64,000 nucleotides of DNA, taken from Nautilus pompilius (lineage: Eukaryota; Mollusca; Cephalopoda; Nautilida; Nautilidae). Below, one piece after another: positions 13,296 through 25,200 of the stretch. Position 1 is the stretch's first letter. Every line of letters begins with the position of its first letter. The notes beneath the pieces are model-generated. The model had not been told where the DNA came from. It worked only from the letters and a program-made list of their open reading frames with translations, and did no database searches. The stretch covers positions 583,001 through 647,000 of the forward strand of contig JACATO010000307.1 in assembly GCA_018389105.1 (NCBI GenBank), read 5' to 3'. A program made the translations under genes and the position numbers.

Positions 13296-16200
13296 TATAT
13301 ATTGTTTCATCCAATCAATCAAATTCACTTTTAGTTAAATCAAGTTGGCAAGTATCCTTCAAATGCCATTTAATGTAGTTTTAATTTCCTTCTTTTTCCC
13401 CCCACTCATAATACCCAAGAGAGAGAAATTATTTCATTCATGTTAAAAATTTTAGTTACTAAAGTAAAGTAGTTGTGTAAAATATTTTAATAAATTCTCT
13501 CTTTTAAGTGGGAATGTAATTTAAATATCTATCTTTAGGTGTAGCACAATGCAAAATGTTCACTTTTCCTACCATGCTATCATCCATTATTACCAGGTAA
13601 CTAGCTGAATTGTTTAAATAGATTTAGAAGGCAATTCTGGAATAATTCTACTGCATATCCATTGCCTGAAGAAATGAATCATCCATGCTGCATCTTTAAG
13701 GATTTTAATTTAAAGTAACTAATTAAAATAAACAAACAAACACCAAAAAAGGCAGACAAATAAGAATGAAAGCAATTTTGATTCTATTTTATGAACCTCG
13801 CTTGGGTTGCCTATATCAAGACAAACATGAAAGGTATTGATATAAATAATAATGCAGTTCAGTACTTAGATTGATGAAGGAACATTCCTATACCTGCATC
13901 TGCAGATTACGATAGAGTACAGTCTAGTTATGTCTTTCTGGTATTTAACAAAAAAAGAGACAAAAATGCAGAAGACCAGAAAAGAAGGTTTTGACAACAC
14001 CATCCTTAGCAAATCTGCCACCTCAACTCAACGAGCCAGTGACACCAAATAACTAGACAGCCTAAGTTCCTACTGATCACCCAAGAAAGGTTAGAAAGAA
14101 TACACCAGAAACAAGGTGAGAAGCTCTCGTACAGACAGTCAGTTGTAAAAAAAAAAAAAAGGCAAACAAATAAAAGGGAAAAAAAATTTTTTTTCTGCTT
14201 GGTAACAGATTTTACAAATGTTAGGAAATGTCATGCTGAGAACCAGAATACTGATTTATTTTAGATATTGTAATAATGCATTAAGTACAGAAAGAAAGAA
14301 AATTTAATTATTAAAAATCGAAGTAATTTAAAAAAAAAAAAAGCAGCCAGAAATTAATGCTGGTTTGTAAAATTTTCAATTAAAAAAATAAAGTGCATAC
14401 ATTCACAACATTTATCCCAATATATCAGTTTCTTGAGTTAGGATCTAAAGTTAACATTTACAAAATGGGGAGAAAAAACAGATAAAAACATAATTCCAGC
14501 ATCCAATATACCAGATTGAATTTAGAGAATGAGGGAAGTTTCCTTAGTCACTTCTGATTTGATCCATAACTAAAAATATATAGTTTCTAAATTTTCACTT
14601 ATATCATTGCAAGATTGTTTCTGTGTTGTTTAGCTTTTCTGGGTGTCACTGAGTCATTATGGGAAATAATCATGTACATACATATCGTATAATAATTGTC
14701 TTCATTGCCAAAAATAGAAATTCTAAAACAAAAAGGTACTATAGGGTACATGAAGTCAGGGATAAATTTGAATTAAAATGGTGTCACCTGAGTCTCCTTC
14801 CTAGAAAAAAAAATCCATAATTTTAAAGCTTTCAAAAAGTGGGCATTACTCTGGCTACCATAACCAGATTTATCACGTCTGCTAAAATAACCAACAACTA
14901 AGGAAATTAATATTTTAATAATTACATATATTCTTAGTCAGCAGAATCAAAACAGCAGCGAGAGTAAAGTAGCTACAGTGCTAGACAAACATAAAACTAA
15001 ATAAATAATTTACAAAATATTAAAAAATAAGTAAGAATTCAAAATTTCAGAAAAAAAAAGAAGATCAAATGCTATGAATGTAATTCAGATAATAACTCTC
15101 AAGTAAATCATAATGGTGAAGATGGCGTTAGAAAACCCAGTAGGTGTTACCTACCACCAACTGGCACAGTATGGTGTGGCAGCAGTAAAAGCAAGATTAG
15201 CTACATTACAGAGCAGTGTTGGTAAATAAAGACAAGCTGCAGAAAAAAATCAGACAATGACCAGGATATGTTAATAAAGACAAGGCTCATAATGTTCCCT
15301 GGTCATAGTTAGAGGAAAATAAAATCTTTTAAATGTTTTGTTTTTCAGAATCATGCTATGTGGCAAGATGAAATTCTTTAGGTGCAGTAAGCTGAAGCCA
15401 ACTCGAGCAATGAGGTTAGAAATGATGAGATACATACAAGACTTTGGTTATTAGCAAAGCTATTCTTTTCCTAACAATGTAATACATTTAAAAAACAAAC
15501 ACTTCTCTTATTATAATCACTCCTAACTATTCTAAAACATGATTCTTAAACAAAAAAATTTCAAAGTTAATACATGGTGCTAAACAAGTTGCTGAAACCA
15601 AAAGTTATACAAGAAAATACAAAGCAATAATTGAACTGAGTTTTACTGGTTTTTGACTATACCAATGACAAATGATATTTGCTAAAGGCAATAAACATGA
15701 AAACAAAAGTTATTACTAGAAAGTAACAATATGTTATGTTTTCCAAATCAGATTATTAATTATTCCAAAGTAAACACACAGAATTTGTGAAAAGTAGGCA
15801 GACAATGAATGAATGAATGAAATGATGATATATATTTCAGGCTGAGAATGAACAATGGGTAAAATGAGGTTGGTGTATATATGTGGTTCAGTCTTCTGTG
15901 TTCCATTGTTTAAAACAATGCATTTACCTTAATTCAACATATCTATGATACTACTTTTAAAATTAAAAACAAATGTCAACCCCAGGTTATCCCTTAAACA
16001 CATTAACTTCACTTTCATTTATTTCTGCTGATATAATTCCAATAATCATAACTGCTGTACCCATCTGACAGAATTATTTTTCTTTTAACATTTCAATTTG
16101 GAAAATTCTTAAAGTATACTTCTGTTCCCAAAAAGTAATAAAGTTTCAAACTAAAGAGTCCAAAAGAGAGAGAGAAAAAAAATTCCAGTTTGTATAAAAA

Positions 16201-19200
16201 TTAAATTTTATCTTTGTGACCATTTCAAAGGATCAGAAATTTGAGATTCAGAATTTTATAAAAATTTTAAGCTAATGCTTATTCAAGCTGACAGTAAAGT
16301 GCTTGATATAAAAGATTAATACTGATTGTCTGTACTTAAAATAAACACACATTATATATATATATATATACCCACAATATCTATTTTTGTTATACAATCA
16401 GGAACATCAGCTTATCTGCTAGCTTTATATCAGTTGCCTAAGTTAAAAGCCCTTTCAAAAATAAACAGAAATTTTGACATGCAATGTTATTGAAATGTTT
16501 TCATAAACATTTCCAGGTAGCTCGATACAGAAAACCCAACCACACATGTAATCATGAAAGGTCAGACATGGTAGAGGTTATGAAGTTACAAGAAACAAGA
16601 GTGGCAACATATGTCTTTGAAACAAGATGCTTTGGATGATAATTCAAGATGACTGCATATAAATGCATAAAATGTAATGTTGTCAAACATTGATGAGAAC
16701 TAATTTCTAAATAATAATGACAGAAAAATATTAATCAGCCATGGTAAATGTATCACTGGAGGAATGGAAAGAATATTATTCCCAGGTTTAAAAAAAAAAA
16801 AGGAAAAATATTAAATCTCTGATTGGCAGAATTTTTCATATGCCTCAGGTTAACAAAAATCAAGACAAGCAGACTTTCATTAACTTTTCAAAGTTAAAAA
16901 AGACTTAAATAAAACACTAGAGTTCAAAAGTTGCACATGCGTGCACGCGTAGCTTGGTCAGTTCGGCCAATGGATGAATTTAGAAAACACAGATCACTTC
17001 GAAAGTCTGCAGTGCAGTGCTATGGTTACACATATTCCTTGCCTTCCTCCAGTACCTGATAGGTTCACTGTGGTGGTAAGAAAAAGTCTTGCAAAAACAA
17101 TAAAATATCCATCTCAAGCTTTTGTTTGTCACATTGTCTTTAACAACAAATTACTCCACATAATATGAATAAAACGTGGACATTGCCAATGGAGAAATAA
17201 AAGAAATTTCTTTGCTTTTCCACATTTAAAATGAACAAGATTGGTTAGCCTAACCTCTTCCCCACCACCCTGACTACAAATGAAATCATATCTAGACTTT
17301 TTCTTCCACCCACCCCAAGTGAATAATCTTTTCCAGTGCTTAGAGGTTGGAAAGGGCCCTTACCAGGGACCCCGACTTACAGTCAAGGAGTTGGATTTGA
17401 TTTTGTTTTTCCAACCCAAAATGGGTGTGCTGGATGGAGTGGGAAGCTGTCTTAAGTCGCTTGCTCCCTGCAGAAACAAAACAGAAAGCATGCACCATCA
17501 GCTGAGATCTCAGTGAAGTGCTTGGAAAATTTACTTGGGTTTTAATTTCTCTCTCTCCCTCCAACATAAACACTACTAGATCTGCTTCAACAACATGCAG
17601 TGAGAGATTTATAGACTTTTAATACTTGAACAGGAAAATCTGTTTTTTTTTTTTTTATTTCAACAAATCAGGTTTCTTTTTTAAAACTGTAAATCTTTAA
17701 ACAAGTAATGAATAATTAAATTTTTCTTTAAAAAAAATACGTATACAACTTGCAGATTAAGAAATGTAACTTCCACAATGTCCTCATCATAGAAAACTCC
17801 CTATTCTTCATATCAGATTTTTCTTTAAATAAATTCAGATATAAATGGTCCCTGACACATTCCTTGGCAATCAAATTAACTACTTGTCATAATAAATAGT
17901 TTTATTTATTTTTAATATAATGCATTACTTATTTTTTCTACATAGAGTTAAAGGTACAATAATTCTATTGTCTGACTTTCACTGTTGTTGAGTTTCAAGT
18001 TGTTGTTATTTTTTAAATGTAAAAACAACTCTAATAAAATTAACTCTTTTAGACATCTAATTCCATACAGGAAGTAAATCCGGAGACAATTATGTTAAAG
18101 GATTATGCAAAAATATCACTTTTCAAATTCTGAAGGGTTCTCCAAATTTAAACTTAAATATGCATTAATCTCATTTAACTATTTCTTTACTAAGCTGCTA
18201 ATAACATAAAACTGATTAATTTCTTTTTGTTGTTATTACTCCTAAGTTAAAAAATATTTGCAACTGTATTAAAATTAAATATAACATTGGTTAGGCAATT
18301 TTTAAGATTCTTCAAACAAACTCATAACAAATTTTGCTGACATTTTAAGTTTGTCAAAGCTAATTTTTCCCTAACCAATCAATAAAGTTAATAATTCATT
18401 TGTTTAGTTAATTGAAACTCTAAATACTAAAAAAAAGGAAAAATTGAATAAAAAAAATATCAAAAAGAAAATCATGACCTCTGTATGAAGAGCTTACAGA
18501 GGCACACGACAAACGTGTGTGTGTAAGCTGATAAACTAGCAGGTAGCATTATTGCATATTTCTTTGTTGTTGTTTTTTTTTTAAATTAAAGGTTCTGTCT
18601 AAATGATAAACAATCCTGAAGGGTAGTGTTCAGTAAATTTCATCTGGAATTTAGAAAATATATCATAACAAATATTTTTTAAAATCTTAAAGTTATTTGT
18701 TAAATAAAAGCTATTCCTTTTAGCTTTGACAGACTGACACAGTGGCAGTCAAACTGTAAAAGCTTACTCTTTACAACAAAAAAAAGTTCTAGTAGATAAT
18801 TCTTGTCCTGATTTTTTTAAAAAAATGTTACATTCACTGGATGCTGTTGAAGCAGAATTAGATTACAATTCCAAGAAAAACATCTCTCCTAAGAGAATAG
18901 GTACTGATTCAGCTAATAAAGCTTTAGGCACACATGATGAGACTGAATGAACCAAAATGGGAAAAAATATATAGGCTTTTGAAACTTGAAATTTTAAAAA
19001 AAAATTATTAAATTATTGAAAGCTAAGATTTGAATTAAATATTCATATCAATTATCAGTTGATATGGTGCATATTCATTTTATTTTAAAAAATGATTCAA
19101 TTTACATGTTTAAAATAAATCTCTGAAAAGACAATGATAGTACTAAATGAAAATACTGTAAACTGATGGTATGATTGAATTTACTGGATTGTGAAAATAG

Positions 19201-22200
19201 AAATTGAATTCTGGGAGTAGAATCTACCATCTTTAAAAGAAAACATAAAAAATAAAGGGCCTGTTAATGATAGAGAAAATAAAGTCTCTTTTAAAAATTA
19301 TAATAAATATACAAAGGGCTTAAAGACTTGTATTTAAAAGAGTCTATTCTCATGCATAATGTTGGCATCAGCAGCTAAATCAGATAGGACAAAAGTAATT
19401 ATAAGGTAGGGACAATAACAGATTCTAATTAAAATGTGTGTATGTAAATATCAGCATACAGTATCATGCTAATGTGGCTAATAGAAGTACAGTTATGATT
19501 TCCTTCTAAACAATCCAACAGTAGTTCCAAATCACAAACTCTACTGTGGTTCATTCTGCTGAGATCCACTAATGACCTGAAACTGGCTCCACCCAACTTT
19601 TAACAAATATTAGGCAATTTTTAAAATTATTTAAAACAAAATTCTATGAAAATTAGTTACCAATACATTTATATCTCTTTTTTTTTCTATTCAACAGGCC
19701 CTTTAATATAAAAACAGTCCTGCATCAGTTTAAATTTTAATTAAATAAAAATGAAACCATAGGGGCAGGAATCAGATGTTTTCTAATGGAAGAGTTAGGA
19801 AAAAAATCATCAAAATATCAAATTTCTTGTCTGTAAACTAATTGAGGTTATAATGCTTATTTTCTTGTTAAGCCATTTCATGCTGGTGAGAAATTATTTG
19901 AGTATTAAAATACAAACTACAAACTAACTCAGTGAAACATTTGCTCAAGATATGACGCTGGTTAATAATTCCTTTTTTTTGAGAGAGAGAAAGCTAAAGG
20001 GAAAGAAATAAAAATGCTGGTGATGCAATGGTGGTTTTTACCATGACAATACAACCTGTGGCAAAGACAATGACAACTTAACAATGATGTTTTTTAAGCA
20101 TTATTACAAAGTCTAGATCATTTCATTGCAAGTTACCAACCCTACACTATGCTATGCGCTAACAATATATATATATTGAAGTTTATAAATCTAAGCCTGG
20201 GTTATAGAGTTTGCATAGTTATTAATGTCATAGTTTCAAAGAGCCAAATCGGTTTTGTTGCATGTGTTTTATCTTTAAGTTAATGACTAATTTCCTAGCT
20301 TTCTCTTTTAAAATAATGACAGCATATTTAGAATTGACATTATTCTGCATTATTTGATAGTCCTGTTCCACGAGTTATTCCTTCTAACCAACCTCCCCAA
20401 ACCATCGCTAACTGTAACACCAACTCTACCACTCACAAGCCCAATAAACCAAAATTAGCCACGAATCTTTTAGAAAGCAAATGCATTCTAGGGTGGTAGG
20501 TAATGTTCCTGTAGTCAGTGTAGGTTTGGTCCCAACTGGAAAGAAACGCAACAAAACAGGTTGGGACTAAAAATTAACTTTGGAACATTCTTACATCTAT
20601 ACAAAAAAAAAAATATTTTAAATGCATGCATAGAACAATTTACTGTAAACATCTAAACTATAATTCTCATCATTCTGAAGACATAATAATAATAATAAAT
20701 TTATTACATTAAAAAAATTAAATCAAAGTAATAAGAAATGGCATTAAAGTAGGTAAGAACAAAATTGTGCATGCTGTCTGACTTCATTTTGCATAATTTT
20801 ACATGAAACTTAAAAAAAAAAAAAATCTTCCAGAACATTTACTACATCCAAATAGATGCTTAGCTCTGGTGCCTGTTTAATGGAAAAGCAAAGACTGGCT
20901 GGCTTTCCTAACAAAATACAAATGTTTATTTCAAAATCTCTCTCTCTCACACCAACACACAAACCCACTCACAAGACTGGAAAAATAAAGCTGATTCAAT
21001 TAAACAAACCAAAAATGCTGATAAACTAGATTCTTTATACATTATTTACCTCATCTTAATACTTTTTGATATATTCTGCAGCTTATTTTGTTGTTGATGA
21101 CTAAATTGGTTTGAAATTCAAAAGAAAAATGAAAGAGCAATAAAATAAAAGGGTAGAATTGTCAAAGTTTGTGTTATTAGTTGTTTACAGGAGTCTAAAG
21201 CGATCATCCATTTAATTTAGCAGTCAAGTTACAATATGGATAAACAGCTGGCTTGCACACAGCAGCAAAACTAATCTTCCTTTCTAGTTATAAATGGAAA
21301 CAAAGACAACCTTTCTTAAACTAGTGATGGAAACAAAACCAGTGGCTGTCTTCCAAGAAGTATAAGAAGCTACAATTCCATCTGGTCCCATTCCACATAT
21401 TTTTGGGTTTTTTTTTTCACTTACAATGCTTGAATTTTAATTGCCTTCACCAGATGGCATAACAACTCAATAAAGTTTCCTTATGATGAGCATTTACCTA
21501 TGTAAAAGTGCAATCCAGTGTGGCCTGACAGCAGTAGCTTGTTGGCAGCCAGGCGCCCCGCACCCAGCGCTAAGCTTCTCACCTTGTCATGGAGATCGAA
21601 AGACAAAAGATTTTAAAAACAGAGTCTAATTTTTTAAATCTATCTACAGATGGCAATTTTCTAAAAACAAAATTAATGAAATAAATAAATAAAATTTTTT
21701 TTAAGAATTAAAAAACAAACTCATCTTTGTCCAGAAGCAAACACTACAAACCAGCAAAGTGCTGACATATGCACACATACCTAATAAATAAAAACATAAT
21801 AATGTCTTTGCTGTCCCAAGAAACATTGCACAGGACAAGAACTGCATGTTTCCTTTGTTTCAAATGGTTTGAGCAAAACTTTCATGGATTAATTTGTTAC
21901 ATATTAAAGACATCCACAGCAAATTTGTTCAGATCACTGCCTATGACACTGATAGCAGGTTTTCCCAAAGGCTCAGAGGAAAAGTCCAGGTCATCCTCTA
22001 GAACACACAGAAGTTGCAGCTGTCTGACCATAGATTTCTAAATCATTTAAAAAATTCTAGAGCCAAACACAGAGAAAACAAATTATAATAAATTTTGTAT
22101 TGGCGGCTGATTGTAATAGAAACAGATTTACTCTCATAACACCCCCCCCCACCACCACCAATATTAGAAGGCCATCTCTAGAAAGAAACCAGTGGTATTT

Positions 22201-25200
22201 TAGTCTTTTGCTCAACATCTGAATAGCTTATTTGACAACTGTTCTTTTCGCCAAACGATAACTCCCTTAGAGCAACTACTGTGGTTTTTTTCATCTGAGG
22301 GTTAAAGCAGATCCCCCTTCTCCCAAACAAAACAAGTTACTTACTGACTGTTCTTCTGAGTCAAACAATCTACCATGACCACCCTGGATTGCTTTATCTG
22401 CCACCTGCCTATATTACAATTTTAAAACAGCTCTAAAAATAATTCACCTCTGGAACTGAGACAAAGTTGAATGAAGTTGTAAATCAGGACAGAGTAATTA
22501 AGATAATCAACAAAGACGACTGGTGTCAGAGAGATGTTATGTATTGTTGATAATATGACTTTTATAATCTCTCAAAGTACTGTTGTTTGTTGTTGTTGTT
22601 TTTTTAAAGAGACCAGTGTCAAAAGATAAAACAGTAGGTCCTACAAGCTATTGTTGACTGCAGTTAAAAGGTGTGTGTGTGTGTGTGTTGACTAGTAGAC
22701 CTGCCACAGGGAGTGAGGCACAGACCAGTCCGTGTTTGTTTTCTCACACTTACGCTGAATGAGTTGGACTTGTGTACAGATGCAGCTCGCTTGTTCTTAC
22801 GCCCAGCAATTGGTGTTAATCCTGTCATACCCCTGAAATCCAACCTATCCTAAAACGAAAGCATGCGGCATGCATGGTTAAAAAAAAACAACAAACAGTA
22901 TCAACAGAACCACCTACCCACATGACTAGACAACCAGGGCTGTATGTACAACATGTACTATAGCGTACCCATGCATAACTATAAATGTCATTACATTTTT
23001 CCCCATTAAATGCAAATCAGTCTAAAAATTGAGGAATGCACCAAAAATGTTTACACCATCATAATTCGGGCAGTTTGGGAGATGAGGTGGAAAGACAGAA
23101 GCATAGGAAATGGGTAAATCATCGTCTCTGAATAACTTTACAGTGGTAAACCATTCAGCAATTAAAAAACTCAAGAGTTTTCTAACTGAAACTAGCTGGC
23201 CTTGTTAATTCTCCATCACGACCAAGGTCCAGCTAGGCAAAGTGTGGTGAGCACAGTGTAGCATGCAACGTGGCCAAACATAAATAAGTAAAATAAACAA
23301 GTTAGCACCAGCAGAGATTATGTGACTAAAAGAAAATAGCTTAGCTACTACATAGAAACATTTCTTCAGTTAAATAACATTTTAGTATGGTGTCTTTTTT
23401 CCATCAAACAAAAACTTGGAAAAACAATCTTAGACATAAAAACTGAACACAGTATGATTGTGCCTGATAAATACATACCAATTAAAATGGAACAGTTTAA
23501 TTTATACAAAGTTATGCATCCTGGAGACATTTACTATTACACACTCAGTATTCTGATATGTAAACAGGCTTAAGCTAAACATTTGTCAACAGAGCTATTA
23601 TCAATAAACTGACAAAAGTGGTACATGGATGCAGAAACAGTTGAGCTAATGGAAAAACTGAATTACAGGACAGTAGCTAATACCAAATTGATGTGCCAAC
23701 TTTAATGACTGCTTTATAATAAATTTACTGTTATAAAATGTATACATTGTCCTCAAAGACTGATAAGGAGTACCAATGTCCAGTTTTTATGTTCTATGAA
23801 AATCTTTCTAAAAGAAACAAAGGTTATGGACAGAATATATGCATATCATGAAGAATGTCACAAATGAAAATGTTCAAAACTTTAACAATTGTTCTTATAT
23901 AGAAGAAAAAAATGGAAATTTTGATTTTTATTTTAAAGTCAGACCATATGAAAATTAAAAATAGGCTTCAAATTTTTCATATATTATTACATGAAAGTTG
24001 GTGCATTTTATTATATTAAAGAATATTCTGTACATGAATGCACTCTGATCTTACATTACAAACTAAATATTTTGTTTCTCATGCCTTAAGAGGATGGTTT
24101 CATAGCACCTGCGGTAAACCAGACAGGCACTGTCCTAGTTTGAAATCCATCCTATTTCTAGTCTTTCCAGTCATGCAAAATTAATGAGAGCAACCTAGTG
24201 AAGTATGTCAGGTTTTTATGAGATGTGTCTGTCAGTCTTTGTTAGAAGTCCCAATCAATGTGCACCATTAGCATAATCACCCTGACCAGACCAGGTCACA
24301 GTGTTGAGTTATTTTGGAAAGAAAGAAAGATGATAGAAACTATGAATCTCTTTGATGTCAGAAACATGAAACTGGTTATGAGCACATATTTTAAATTAAA
24401 ATTTGTCACTGAATATTTCTTTGTTTAATGTTCCTAATGAAGTTCTTTTAAAATAGATAAATAAATATAAAAAAATCAATGAGCACTTGAACAGGAGGCA
24501 TGTTAGAAAAGTATGTAAAATCAAAATGTTCATCTGAATAAACTATTTCTAGCTTTCCCTGGTCTCTAGAAACTTGAGTCTTTGCAGTAAATGATGATGT
24601 TCAGTAGCTAGTGGTGTTGACTGTCCTCGCTCAGAAGAACTGCCAAGTCTACAGGGAAAAAAAACAGTCAGTTTCCAACTGGACATAAATTTTCTTTTCC
24701 ACCAAAATGGATTTATTTTAAAAAAGAGGGAGAAAAAAACAAATTAAAATTATGATCAAGAGACTTACAAATGTAAAGCTACAAAGAAAACTAACAAAGT
24801 TCTATGAAATTATTACCACATGGCCATACAACGCAGAGCTTGATTACGTGTGGCAAAAGCAAATAACAATAACTATATGAAATATAATTATTCTTCTTTT
24901 GTTTTAAAAGTTAGGACCATTGTATTTAGGTATCTGTTAGCTTATAAATAAATTTTGAAATATCATCAATAATGAATCTCAAACTATAAAGCAGGGCACT
25001 GTTTGCGTCTTGTTTTTTTCAAACTAATAATGATGATGAAGGTAAAAACTTAAATTCCAAGCACAGCAGATTCCCACACTATATATAACTTCGCTAAATG
25101 AATAGGCAGGCTGTAGTTGGGGTTAGTTTATTTACACTGTCTCCTGGCCTGCGCAATGCCACACTTCTATCTGCAATCACCTGGATAAAAGCCAGAAAAT

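Larger units (their letters stand above)
5612..17380 (-). other. AGAP intron, about 11.8 kb
   Basis: It contains the microexon candidate at 10727-10759, a tRNA-like SINE at 9897-10210, an (AT)n palindrome at 13249-13303 and a (TA)n run at 16352-16370. The rest is AT-rich with no coding or RNA signal that I could support. Confidence 0.55.
17468..22344 (-). other. AGAP intron, about 4.9 kb
   Basis: It contains a two-part inverted repeat at 20502-20589 and an unexplained GC-rich island at 21498-21582. The ORF starting at 21769 shows no splice support. The remainder is AT-rich intron. Confidence 0.55.
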
